A stretch of 64,000 nt of DNA from Methylotenera sp. (GTDB lineage Bacteria > Pseudomonadota > Gammaproteobacteria > Burkholderiales > Methylophilaceae), in the NCBI GenBank assembly GCA_013141495.1, contig JABFQV010000002.1, positions 371,032-435,031 of the forward strand, in the 5' to 3' direction. The notes below the pieces were generated by a model, which was not told where the DNA came from, did no database searches, and was given only the letters and a program-made list of their open reading frames with translations. The translations under genes were made by a program, and so were the position numbers. This document shows positions 1 to 7,968 of this stretch, one piece after another (position 1 is the first letter of the stretch; the number at the start of each line of letters is the position of its first letter).

Positions 1-293
1 ATGGCTTAGAGTATTCACTAGATTGGGAGTACTCACCGCCCTACATTACGCCACGCGGCAATCTGGTGGAAGCGATTTCCGGCGCGATTGAACAGGCTTA
101 CGGCGTAACGCCGGAGCTATCGACTACCGGCGGCACCTCTGATGGGCGCTTTATTGCTGACATTTGCAAACAAGTGATTGAATTTGGGCCATTAAATGCG
201 ACCATTCACAAACTGAATGAGTGTGTGGGCGTTGCAGATATTGAACCGCTAAAAGAAACCTACAAGCTCACTTTGCAAAAACTTTTAAAATAA
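1..293 (+). CDS. dapE: Succinyl-diaminopimelate desuccinylase, C-terminal part (5' end outside window)
   Basis: The open frame (reading from base 3) runs in from the left edge and ends at TAA 291-293, so only about the last 96 residues are present. The segment [11 protein letters not shown] and the following [12 protein letters not shown] are typical of the DapE/M20 metallopeptidase C-terminal catalytic domain, where the late His is a metal ligand. DapE hydrolyses N-succinyl-LL-diaminopimelate in lysine and peptidoglycan precursor synthesis in the cytoplasm. A GTG at 66 is an internal codon, not the start. Identification rests on the C-terminal motifs only. Confidence 0.85.
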   Translation, partial: GLEYSLDWEYSPPYITPRGNLVEAISGAIEQAYGVTPELSTTGGTSDGRFIADICKQVIEFGPLNATIHKLNECVGVADIEPLKETYKLTLQKLLK

Positions 294-295
294 GC

Positions 296-352
296 CACAG
301 AGAACACAGAGTGCACAGAGAAAACCTGTGAAACGCCTCTGTGTTCTCTGTG
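296..352. repeat. Perfect 16-bp inverted repeat between dapE and prmB
   Basis: Bases 296-311 and 337-352 are exact reverse complements, with a 25-base spacer that itself holds another copy of the cacagag motif. The structure lies 3 bases after the dapE stop and ends 18 bases before the chosen prmB start. It could act as a terminator-like or mRNA-stabilising hairpin, but no T-run follows. The sequence resembles dispersed intergenic palindromes of many proteobacteria (from memory). Confidence 0.7.
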
Positions 353-370
353 CACTCTTTGGCTAAAATA

Positions 371-1267
371 ATGACATACCAACAAGAAACAACTGAACTA
401 TTCACCATCCGCGACTGGATACGCTTTGCCGTCAGCCAATTCGAGGCCTCCGACATTTTTTATGGTCACGGCACTGATAATGGCTATGATGAAGCGGTTT
501 GGCTCATCATGAGCGCACTGCATTTGCCGATGGACACGCTGGATAACTTTTTTGACGCACGCCTAACGGAAGCAGAACGTACTAAGTTAGCGGATTTTAT
601 TGACCAACGCATTAGCAAACATACACCAACGGCTTACCTATTGAAAGAAGCTTGGCTGCAAGGCTTGAAGTTTTACGTGGATGAGCGCGTGCTCATTCCG
701 CGCTCGTTTATTGCAGAGTTATTAAATAATGATTTAAGCCCGTGGATTGAATTTCCAGAACTGATAGAAAGTGCCGCCGACATCTGCACCGGCAGTGGCT
801 GTTTGGGCATATTACTGGCTAGCACGTTCCCCAATGCCGCGATTGATGTGATTGATATTTCACAAGATGCGATTGATGTGGCAAATATCAATATCGCGAA
901 TTATGGTTTAGAAGCGCAAATCACGGCAATTAAGTCCGACATGTTTAGCGCACTTAACGGCAAAAAATATGATGTTATTATCAGCAATCCGCCCTATGTA
1001 GATGCGCCAGCGATGGCCGCATTGCCAGCGGAATATCGTAATGAGCCGCAATTAGCACTTGGCAGTGGCGTGGCGGGCTTAGACCACACCCACACAATTT
1101 TGCGCGAAGCCGCTAATTACCTAACGGATGACGGCATATTGATTGTTGAAATCGGCCATAATCGCGAAGCCTTAGAAGCCGCATATCCCAATATTGTATT
1201 CAACTGGTTAGAAGTTTCATCCGGCAATGAATTTGTATTTTTACTGACTAAGTCTCAACTGGCTTAA
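371..1267 (+). CDS. prmB: Ribosomal protein L3 glutamine N5-methyltransferase PrmB
   Basis: The product is a class I SAM-dependent methyltransferase that methylates the side-chain amide of a glutamine in ribosomal protein L3. It has a helical N-terminal domain, then a Rossmann fold with the SAM motif CTGSGCLGI and the catalytic NPPY tetrapeptide that characterises Gln/Asn N5-methyltransferases. PrmB is preferred over PrmC because of the overall length (about 298 residues) and the N-terminal region. The frame can be extended to GTG 341, but that codon lies inside the 296-352 inverted repeat, so ATG 371 (MTYQQETTE) is the more likely start. It follows dapE in the same direction. Confidence 0.88.
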   Translation: MTYQQETTELFTIRDWIRFAVSQFEASDIFYGHGTDNGYDEAVWLIMSALHLPMDTLDNFFDARLTEAERTKLADFIDQRISKHTPTAYLLKEAWLQGLKFYVDERVLIPRSFIAELLNNDLSPWIEFPELIESAADICTGSGCLGILLASTFPNAAIDVIDISQDAIDVANINIANYGLEAQITAIKSDMFSALNGKKYDVIISNPPYVDAPAMAALPAEYRNEPQLALGSGVAGLDHTHTILREAANYLTDDGILIVEIGHNREALEAAYPNIVFNWLEVSSGNEFVFLLTKSQLA

Positions 1268-1283
1268 AGCATCCCAGCGAGCA

Positions 1284-1338
1284 AACTCAAGGCTATCCAA
1301 CTTATCCCAGCGCTTAGGCGTTGGATAATTTGTGAGTT
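1284..1338. repeat. Imperfect stem-loop downstream of prmB
   Basis: Two nested inverted repeats face each other: tatccaac (1294-1301) with gttggata (1320-1327), and aactca (1284-1289) with tgagtt (1333-1338). The structure sits in the 134-base gap between prmB and the next methyltransferase gene. It has no T-run, so a role as terminator or leader structure is only a guess. Confidence 0.4.
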
Positions 1339-1401
1339 CATCGAAGAGCGGCTCTTAATCCCGTCGAAAGACCCTCACCAACACTAACAGGCCATAATAT
1401 T

Positions 1402-2544
1402 TTGAACACACCCAATACAATCAACTGGCAAGAAGCCGGCAAAACTAAAACCGGCATCTGGCATTCAGAAAACGCCGCACCTGTGCCTAAGCGCGTACAA
1501 ATTGCTGACGACACCACCAAAGCAGACGATGCTTACAAGCTCTGCTGTGAAGGTACCGCCTTACTGTGGCGTGGTGATTTTCAAAATGCCAAAATGCTGA
1601 TGCAAGCGCTATCACGCCGTATTGATCGACCTGGTAAAAAACCAAAACCACCAGCAGATACGATGCTGCAAGCGTTTCACTTGCATCGCCAAGCGCAATC
1701 ACAAAAAGCGCGTATTTTGGGCATGTTGGTGATTGAATTAAACGTGGGCTACAACATTAACCTACGCCGTGCACCAGATGTAAAAGCCGCTTGCGAACAT
1801 GCTTATGGCAAAAGTACGCAAACCATTGTAGTAAGTTTGCGAGAAATTTTAGGCTTAGTGGGGGCGTACGAATGGAGCAAGAATGGCGTTGATATTCCTG
1901 CCATTAACAACAAAATTTACCCAAGTTACGGCGTATTTTCACCCGTTCGTGGTGAATATTTAGATTTAGTTGATGTTGCGCCGTTACCAGTACCGTGCAA
2001 CCTGGCCTTTGATATAGGCACTGGCACTGGCGTACTCGCCGCTGTACTCGCTAATCGTGGCATTACAAAAATTTTAGCCACCGATAACTCTCACCGCGCC
2101 TTAGATTGCGCACTCAAAAACATCAATCTGCTAGGCTTAAAAAACAACGTCAAGTTGGTTGAAGCTAACCTATATCCGTCCGTAGAATATGGCAAAGCGG
2201 ATTTAATCGTCTGCAATCCGCCATGGTTGCCTGCACACCCTAGCTCAGCACTGGAATCTGCAATCTATGACGAAAAAAGCAAAATGCTCAAAGGCTTTTT
2301 AAATGGTTTAAGCGCGCACTTAAATGATGCTGGTGAAGGCTGGCTGGTGTTATCAGACTTTGCTGAACACTTAGGCTTACGAACACGTGATGAATTGCTA
2401 GGCTGGATAGCCGCAGCCGGCTTAAAAGTCATTGACAGAACCGATACCAAAGCCAGACACAATAAAACGCTAGATGCCAGCGACCCGTTACATGTAGCCC
2501 GTAAAGCTGAGGTTACTTCGTTGTGGCGTTTAGGTAAGCTGTAA
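1402..2544 (+). CDS. Class I SAM-dependent methyltransferase, substrate unassigned
   Basis: The 380-residue product has an N-terminal region of about 180 residues without a recognised motif, followed by a small-methyltransferase domain with the SAM-binding loop FDIGTGTGVLAA and an NPPW motif at the catalytic position. NPPW/NPPY motifs occur in enzymes that methylate amide or exocyclic amino nitrogens, so a nucleic-acid or protein amide is a likely substrate, but I cannot name it. The best start I find is TTG 1402; no ATG lies nearby in frame upstream. It follows prmB in the same direction after 134 bases. The 3' end faces the rluB terminator. Confidence 0.75.
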   Translation: MNTPNTINWQEAGKTKTGIWHSENAAPVPKRVQIADDTTKADDAYKLCCEGTALLWRGDFQNAKMLMQALSRRIDRPGKKPKPPADTMLQAFHLHRQAQSQKARILGMLVIELNVGYNINLRRAPDVKAACEHAYGKSTQTIVVSLREILGLVGAYEWSKNGVDIPAINNKIYPSYGVFSPVRGEYLDLVDVAPLPVPCNLAFDIGTGTGVLAAVLANRGITKILATDNSHRALDCALKNINLLGLKNNVKLVEANLYPSVEYGKADLIVCNPPWLPAHPSSALESAIYDEKSKMLKGFLNGLSAHLNDAGEGWLVLSDFAEHLGLRTRDELLGWIAAAGLKVIDRTDTKARHNKTLDASDPLHVARKAEVTSLWRLGKL

Positions 2545-2545
2545 A

Positions 2546-2586
2546 AAAACTGAATCAAGCACAATACTTAGCATTTGTGCTTGATT
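2546..2586 (-). terminator. Rho-independent terminator of rluB
   Basis: A perfect 12-bp stem (2553-2564 with 2575-2586, 10-base loop) is followed on the minus strand by CAGTTTTTTT, the complement of the A-run at 2544-2549. It lies directly after the leftward rluB stop and faces the convergent methyltransferase gene. Confidence 0.85.
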
Positions 2587-2597
2587 GTCTGCGACTA

Positions 2598-3707
2598 CTA
2601 ACCGCGCCCTCTATTCCTATCACTCTTTTTCTGCATGGCCGGAGCCGCCAAATCGCTAGTCTGCCGCACGCGGCGATTCTCATTTTTTCTAGGTGCTGGT
2701 TTTTTCGGTGCTTCCTTACGCGCAGCGCTAGGTTTTTTGCTGTAAGGTTCGCCATCTGTACGTGGCACTCGATCTAAAGCGCTTACCCGCTGTTTACGCA
2801 CTTTTGGCATAAATACAGTAGTCGCTTTTAATTTTTCACGCTGCGTAAGTTGTCTGAGCGGTGCGCTTGGGACAGGCAAATCAGCCCATTCCAGCAAGCC
2901 AACCACTTCTTTTTGTTCTAGTTTTAACATCTGCCCACGCTTCACGCGTGGCGGCAAATTAACAGGGCCAAACCGTACACGCATCAAACGGCTGACTGGT
3001 AACTGAAATGCCTCAAACAAGCGACGCACTTCACGGTTACGGCCTTCACGCAGAATCACCTGATACCAATGGTTAGCGCCTTCGCCGCCTTGTGCGGTAA
3101 TGCTGTCAAAATTAGCAGGGCCGTCTTCCAGCTCAATACCTTCTTTTAACTGCGTCATTTGACCTTCAGTCAGCTCACCAAAAATACGTACAGCGTATTC
3201 ACGCTCTACCTCATAACGTGGATGCATAAAGCGGTTGGCCAACTCACCGGAGGTGGTAAATATCAACAAACCGCTGGTGTTCATATCCAAACGACCAATG
3301 GCAATCCATTTAGCATTTTTAACTTTTGGTAGCTTATCAAACACGCTCGCGCGGCCTTCGGGGTCATCCTGACTAACGATTTCGCCTTCAGGTTTATGGT
3401 AAATCAACACTTGTGGAAGCTCTGCTACAAATGGCAGTTTAAGAATACGGCTATCTAAACGCACTACATCAAACTGCGTAACGCCTTGGCCTGCCGTGGC
3501 AGGTACGCCGTTCACGGTGACGCGCCCGCTTGCGATAAGCAACTCCATATCACGACGTGAACCTAAACCAGCTAGCGCTAATAACTTGTGTAACCGTTGC
3601 GTAGGTTCTGGTGGTGCATTTGGGTCATCAGCTAATTTGGTAAAGTTAGTTTTTGGGCGACGAGGCGTGGCCTGCGGGTCGCGTTGGGTTTTAAAAGGAC
3701 GTGCCAT
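2598..3707 (-). CDS. rluB: 23S rRNA pseudouridine synthase RluB
   Basis: The product isomerises a uridine of 23S rRNA (U2605 in E. coli numbering) to pseudouridine. An S4 RNA-binding domain comes first (LHKLLALAGLGSRRDMELL, about residues 40-90), then the RsuA/RluB-type catalytic domain with GRLDMNTSGLL, whose Asp is the catalytic nucleophile, and REGRNREVRRLFEA near its end. The protein has a long basic, Pro/Lys/Arg-rich C-terminal tail (about 100 residues), common in betaproteobacterial RluB and probably unstructured. It is encoded in the leftward run trpS-scpA-scpB-rluB, a known conserved neighbourhood, and closes it with a terminator. Confidence 0.92.
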   Translation of the reverse strand: MARPFKTQRDPQATPRRPKTNFTKLADDPNAPPEPTQRLHKLLALAGLGSRRDMELLIASGRVTVNGVPATAGQGVTQFDVVRLDSRILKLPFVAELPQVLIYHKPEGEIVSQDDPEGRASVFDKLPKVKNAKWIAIGRLDMNTSGLLIFTTSGELANRFMHPRYEVEREYAVRIFGELTEGQMTQLKEGIELEDGPANFDSITAQGGEGANHWYQVILREGRNREVRRLFEAFQLPVSRLMRVRFGPVNLPPRVKRGQMLKLEQKEVVGLLEWADLPVPSAPLRQLTQREKLKATTVFMPKVRKQRVSALDRVPRTDGEPYSKKPSAARKEAPKKPAPRKNENRRVRQTSDLAAPAMQKKSDRNRGRG

Positions 3708-3800
3708 GATAGTTCACTAATTTGATTGAATAGGCGCAATTTTACCGCAGATACGCCAAATCACCGCAGATAAAAATAAGCTTGGAAATTAAGCTAAGCG

Positions 3801-4346
3801 CTACAGCTTAATTTCAGATTTCACAAAATCTTCCATCGGCGGCAATTCTGCAAGCGATTTCAAATTAAGGTCATCCAAAAAATGTTGAGTGGTGGCATAG
3901 AGTGAAGGCCTTCCCGGCACCTCGCGTTGCCCTACCACATCAACCCAATCACGCTCTTGCAGTTGGCGCATCACATTGGCGTTAACAGCCACACCGCGAA
4001 TTTCTTCAATATCACCGCGCGTTACTGGCTGACGATAGGCAATAATCGCCAAAGTTTCCATCACGGCGCGTGAGTACTTGGCTTGCCGTTCAGGGTTTAA
4101 CCGCGCCAAATAATTCGCATATTCTTTTCGCGCCTGAAAACGGTAACCTGATGCGACTTGCACCAACTCCAAGGTACGCAGAGCCCAATCCTGCTTTAAT
4201 TCATCCAGCAACATGCGTAACGTTGCGCGCTCCATGCGCTCTACAAATAACCGTAGCAAGTCGTCTAAAGATAAAGGCTCTTGCGCGGTTAACAACGCAA
4301 CCTCTAATACATTTTTTAATTGAGCGATGTTACTGGTTTCACTCAT
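3801..4346 (-). CDS. scpB: Segregation and condensation protein B
   Basis: ScpB is the winged-helix (kite) subunit of the SMC-ScpAB condensin complex that compacts and segregates the chromosome. The product has 181 residues, in the usual range, with the family signature AIIAYRQPVTRGDIEEIRGV in the second winged-helix domain. Its start overlaps the scpA stop by 8 bases, which implies translational coupling and equal production of partners. Confidence 0.93.
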   Translation of the reverse strand: MSETSNIAQLKNVLEVALLTAQEPLSLDDLLRLFVERMERATLRMLLDELKQDWALRTLELVQVASGYRFQARKEYANYLARLNPERQAKYSRAVMETLAIIAYRQPVTRGDIEEIRGVAVNANVMRQLQERDWVDVVGQREVPGRPSLYATTQHFLDDLNLKSLAELPPMEDFVKSEIKL

Positions 4347-5136
4347 GATTTTTATTTAAATCTAAAGCTATCTGTATGTAAATAGGTGAAAAAGCTTGCT
4401 GCTGGGTAATCCGCAACAAGCCTTCGCGTGCTAATTCTAATATCGCTAAAAAATACACCACTAATTTAGGAATACCATCATTGACCACATCAAATAACTG
4501 CGTAAATTCGAGTAGGTTATCGGCCTTTAAACGACGCAGAATAATACTCATGTGCTCGCGTACCGAAAGTTCTGCGCGCCCTACTTTATGGTGCTGAAAA
4601 TGGCTAGCCCGCTTTAGCACACTACGCCATGCTTCGGCTAGGTCATCCAAGCTCACTTCAGGCGGTTGCACTTGGCTAATATGCTGAAAATAAGCGCTGG
4701 CAACGCTAACGCCCTCACCCACTTTAGGCATTTCGTCTAACCGTTGCGCTACAAGTTTAATGGCTTCGTATTCCATCAAGCGCCGCACCAGTTCAGCACG
4801 CGGGTCATCATCGATAGCAATTTCGGTAGGCTTAGGCAAGAGCATGCGCGATTTTATTTCAATCAGCATGGCAGACATCAGCAAGTAATCACCCGCCAAT
4901 TCCAGCTTAATGGCGCGCATTTTTTCTACATACACCATATATTGGCGCGTTAAATCCGCCATTGGAATATCAAGAATATCCAGATTATGTTTGCGGATTA
5001 AATACAACAGTAAATCGAGTGGGCCTTCAAACGCCTCTAAATATACTTCTAATGCATCGGGCGGGATGTAGAGGTCTTTAGGAAGATCTGTAAAATCCTC
5101 GCCCTTTATTTTTGCATTAAGTGGAGTTTCTATCAC
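4339..5136 (-). CDS. scpA: Segregation and condensation protein A
   Basis: ScpA is the kleisin that bridges the SMC head domains and binds ScpB. The N-terminal signature FEGPLDLLLYLIRKHNLDI is clear, followed by a helical middle region and a C-terminal winged helix. The length of 265 residues is normal for the family. The gene begins 25 bases after trpS on the same strand and overlaps scpB by 8 bases, so trpS-scpA-scpB, possibly with rluB, probably form one transcript. Confidence 0.93.
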   Translation of the reverse strand: MIETPLNAKIKGEDFTDLPKDLYIPPDALEVYLEAFEGPLDLLLYLIRKHNLDILDIPMADLTRQYMVYVEKMRAIKLELAGDYLLMSAMLIEIKSRMLLPKPTEIAIDDDPRAELVRRLMEYEAIKLVAQRLDEMPKVGEGVSVASAYFQHISQVQPPEVSLDDLAEAWRSVLKRASHFQHHKVGRAELSVREHMSIILRRLKADNLLEFTQLFDVVNDGIPKLVVYFLAILELAREGLLRITQQQAFSPIYIQIALDLNKNHE

Positions 5137-5161
5137 AGTATTTTAATTGAGCCGTATGCTA

Positions 5162-6364
5162 TTAACTGTAATTCAACCCCATCGCATCACGCACATCGCG
5201 CATGGTTTCACGCGCTAATTTACGTGCTTTTTCACAGCCTTCGGCCACAATATTCTTCACTAGCGTTGGGTCTTCTGCATACTGCGCAGCGCGTTCTTGA
5301 ATGGGTTTTAATTCTTTTAGCACACCTTCAATAACCGGGCCTTTACATTCGATACAGCCGATAGATGCACTTTTGCAGCCATTTTGCACCCAGTTCTGGG
5401 TAGATTGATCAGAATAAATCTCGTGTAATTGCCATACTGGACATTTAGCAGGGTCACCTGGATCGGTGCGACGCACGCGCGCAGGGTCGGTTGGCATGGT
5501 TTTAATTTTTTTCGCGACTGAATCTACATTTTCACGCAATGAAATGGTGTTGTTGTACGATTTAGACATTTTTTGGCCATCAAGCCCTGGCATTTTTGAA
5601 GCTGGCGTGAGCTTATAATCAGGCTCCAGCAAAATCATTTTGCCGCCGCCTTCCAAATAGCCAAGCAAGCGCTCTTTATCACCCATGCTCATGCCTTGCT
5701 GCTCCTCAATCATGGCACGTGCTGAATCTAGCGCTTCTTCATCACCGCTTTGCTGGTAGGCGGTACGCATCTCTTCATACAAAGCGCCGCGCTTGCTGCC
5801 CAATTTCTTAATCGCAGCTTCGGCTTTTTCTTCAAAACCTTTTTCTTTGCCGTAAATATGGTTAAAGCGGCGTGCAATTTCGCGCGTAAATTCAATATGC
5901 GGAATTTGGTCTTCGCCCACCGGTACTTGGGTGGCCTTGTAAATCAAAATATCAGCACTTTGTAGTAACGGGTAGCCTAAAAAGCCGTAAGTCGATAAAT
6001 CTTTACTTGATAATTTCTCTTGCTGGTCTTTGTAGGTAGGTACGCGCTCTAACCAACTGAGTGGTGTAATCATACTGAGCAATGTATGTAGCTCTGCATG
6101 CTCTGGCACGCGAGATTGAATAAAAATAGTGGCATTTGCAGGGTCAACACCGGCTGCCAGCCAATCAATCACCATTTCCCACACGCTTTCCTCTATGATT
6201 TCAGGCGTGTCGTAATGCGTTGTCAGAGCATGCCAATCAGCCACAAAAAACAAGCATTCATGCTCATGTTGTAGCTTAATCCAGTTTTTAAGTACACCGT
6301 TGTAATGCCCCAAATGCAAATTGCCTGTGGGGCGCATGCCCGATAAAACCCGTTCTATTGCCAT
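5162..6364 (-). CDS. trpS: Tryptophan-tRNA ligase
   Basis: This class Ic aminoacyl-tRNA synthetase charges tRNA-Trp. The HIGH-type motif appears as GNLHLGHYNG near residue 14 and the KMSKS loop as GQKMSKSYNN. At 400 residues it belongs to the longer form found in many betaproteobacteria rather than the roughly 330-residue E. coli type; the extra length lies between the two motifs and near the C-terminus. The start ATG at 6364 is supported by the N-terminus MAIERVLSGMRPTG. It leads the leftward run toward scpA, and its promoter seems to lie at the edge of the MITE-like element. Confidence 0.95.
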   Translation of the reverse strand: MAIERVLSGMRPTGNLHLGHYNGVLKNWIKLQHEHECLFFVADWHALTTHYDTPEIIEESVWEMVIDWLAAGVDPANATIFIQSRVPEHAELHTLLSMITPLSWLERVPTYKDQQEKLSSKDLSTYGFLGYPLLQSADILIYKATQVPVGEDQIPHIEFTREIARRFNHIYGKEKGFEEKAEAAIKKLGSKRGALYEEMRTAYQQSGDEEALDSARAMIEEQQGMSMGDKERLLGYLEGGGKMILLEPDYKLTPASKMPGLDGQKMSKSYNNTISLRENVDSVAKKIKTMPTDPARVRRTDPGDPAKCPVWQLHEIYSDQSTQNWVQNGCKSASIGCIECKGPVIEGVLKELKPIQERAAQYAEDPTLVKNIVAEGCEKARKLARETMRDVRDAMGLNYS

Positions 6365-6396
6365 CTGATGTAAAAACCTTAAATGAAGTAAGTCAT

Positions 6397-6405
6397 ATTA
6401 TAGCA
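6397..6405 (-). promoter_or_regulatory. Extended -10 promoter element upstream of trpS
   Basis: On the minus strand the sequence reads TGCTATAAT, an extended -10 hexamer (TG-n-TATAAT) about 33 bases before the trpS start codon. The place for a -35 box falls inside the end of the adjacent MITE-like element and shows no good TTGACA match, which fits an extended -10 promoter. Confidence 0.6.
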
Positions 6406-6411
6406 AGTTAA

Positions 6412-6656
6412 GGGCACCTCTAATCATTCAAATTTCCACCCGTAAGCCAGTATTTGGCTTCCCCACCACTGTAAACTGGCTAAAACCAGAACAGTGGTGC
6501 GATAAGCCAGGCAAGGCGCGAGTGAAAAATTATGACGCCGCATATATTTGATATGTAAGGAATAATTTTTCTCGAGCAACGAAGTGTGGTGGCGAAATGG
6601 TTTAAGCAGGCAAGCCGTAAGCGGATGCTCACAAAGTTAAGTTATTAGAGGTGTCC
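6412..6656. mobile_element. MITE-like element with 13-bp terminal inverted repeats and TTAA target duplication
   Basis: The ends gggcacctctaat (6412-6424) and attagaggtgtcc (6644-6656) are inverted repeats with one mismatch. Both are flanked by TTAA (6408-6411 and 6657-6660), which looks like a target-site duplication. The 245-bp interior has no credible reading frame and contains a smaller inverted repeat (ccaccactgt with acagtggtg). This is the architecture of a non-autonomous element moved by a transposase acting in trans. I cannot assign the parent insertion-sequence family; the TIR recalls IS5-like ends, but that is from memory. Confidence 0.75.
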
Positions 6657-7292
6657 TTAAACCAAACTAGAAATCAGGCTATATACAATGCTAATCAGCG
6701 GCATCAGTATTTTGCTCAATACACCCGTAAACAAAAGCACAATTAAAATAATAAAACCGTAACGCTCAAGCTGTGCAAAAGGCTGCGCCAAATGATGCGG
6801 CAACAAACTTACTGCGATACGGCCTCCGTCCAATGGTGGCAGTGGCAATAGGTTTAACACCATTAACACAATGTTGATCATTACGCCAGCTTTAGCCATG
6901 AGGGTTAACGGCAAGACGAAAGCTTCCGGCATCAACACTGAGTATTTAAGCACTAAGGCCCAAAATACAGCCATCACAAAATTTGAGGCCGGCCCCGCAG
7001 CTGCCACCCACAGCATATCTTTTTTAGGATTGCGTAAACGAGCAAAATCCACAGGCACAGGTTTAGCCCAGCCAAATAAAATGCCGCCCAACATAATGGT
7101 TAAAGCTGGCAGCAAAATCGTGCCAAATGGGTCTATGTGCTTGATAGGATTTAAAGTGATGCGTCCTGCATTATGCGCAGTCATGTCACCAAAGTATTTA
7201 GCCGCATAGCCATGAGCCGCCTCATGCACTGTGATCGCAAAAATAACGGGCAAGGCATAAATTACTATTTTTTGTATCAGGGATAATTCCAT
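6657..7292 (-). CDS. Site-2 protease family (M50) membrane metalloprotease
   Basis: This 211-residue integral membrane protein has the zinc-binding motif HEAAH (His23, Glu24, His27) in its first membrane segment and the second M50 signature NLLPLPPLDGG (Asp as third ligand) around residue 150. It lacks PDZ or CBS domains, so it belongs to the compact Rip-type group found beside yciO, scpAB and trpS in proteobacteria. The substrate is unknown. The stop codon is formed from the TTAA at the end of the MITE-like element, so the original C-terminus may have differed. Confidence 0.85.
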   Translation of the reverse strand: MELSLIQKIVIYALPVIFAITVHEAAHGYAAKYFGDMTAHNAGRITLNPIKHIDPFGTILLPALTIMLGGILFGWAKPVPVDFARLRNPKKDMLWVAAAGPASNFVMAVFWALVLKYSVLMPEAFVLPLTLMAKAGVMINIVLMVLNLLPLPPLDGGRIAVSLLPHHLAQPFAQLERYGFIILIVLLFTGVLSKILMPLISIVYSLISSLV

Positions 7293-7331
7293 TGTTTACT
7301 CTTTAATAAAGTTGCTTTGAAAATCGGGCCA

Positions 7332-7955
7332 TTACAAACCAAAAGGCGCCAACTCACCCAATCCTTCACGAATTAACTCTGGGGACTCTCCGGTTAAATT
7401 GATCACTGTCGTCGCACCTGCCACGCAAGTACCGGCATCAATCACTAAATCTACCTGCTGCTCTAGGCGGTCGCGAACTTCCCATGCTTCAGTGAACGCA
7501 ACCTCATCATTAGCAAGCGAAAGTGTCATACTTAACAATGGTGCGTCTATGGCCTCTAATATGGCCTGTACAACATTGTGTTGCGGCACACGGATGCCGA
7601 TCGTACTACGTTTTGGATGCTGCAATTTACGCGGTACCTCACGCGTTGCGTTTAAAATAAAAGTATAGGCGCCCGGCGTATTGGCTTTAAGCAGGCGAAA
7701 TTGGCTATTACTCACCACCGCATAATTGCCTAGCTCACTTAAATTACGACACAATAGTGTGAAAAAATGCTTTTCGTCCACGCCGCGAATTTGGCGAATC
7801 CGCGCTTGCGCGTCACCATGGCCAAGCATGCAGCCTAGCGCATAGCCTGAATCTGTTGGATAAGCAATCACCCCGCCTTTACGCAGAATGTCAGCAGTTT
7901 GCGTCATCAGGCGTGGTTGTGGATTATCTAAATTGATATTAAAAAACTGTGACAT
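7332..7955 (-). CDS. yciO: YciO/YrdC/Sua5-family L-threonylcarbamoyladenylate synthase-like protein
   Basis: The YrdC fold is visible from KGGVIAYPTDSGYALGC through the RVPQHN region. The family makes threonylcarbamoyl-AMP for the t6A modification of tRNA; YciO-type members have weaker or uncertain activity, so the exact role is open. The frame extends upstream to ATG 8078, but that would overlap the PHP gene by 110 bases. The start MSQFFNIN at 7955 matches the usual YciO N-terminus and leaves a 13-base gap, so it is preferred. About 207 residues. Confidence 0.85.
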   Translation of the reverse strand: MSQFFNINLDNPQPRLMTQTADILRKGGVIAYPTDSGYALGCMLGHGDAQARIRQIRGVDEKHFFTLLCRNLSELGNYAVVSNSQFRLLKANTPGAYTFILNATREVPRKLQHPKRSTIGIRVPQHNVVQAILEAIDAPLLSMTLSLANDEVAFTEAWEVRDRLEQQVDLVIDAGTCVAGATTVINLTGESPELIREGLGELAPFGL

Positions 7956-7968
7956 ACGAATAAGGTTC

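Noticed and set aside
6412..6656. Remnant of a transposase gene inside the 245-bp element
   Set aside because: None of the frames is long enough or similar to a transposase; the element is better described as MITE-like.
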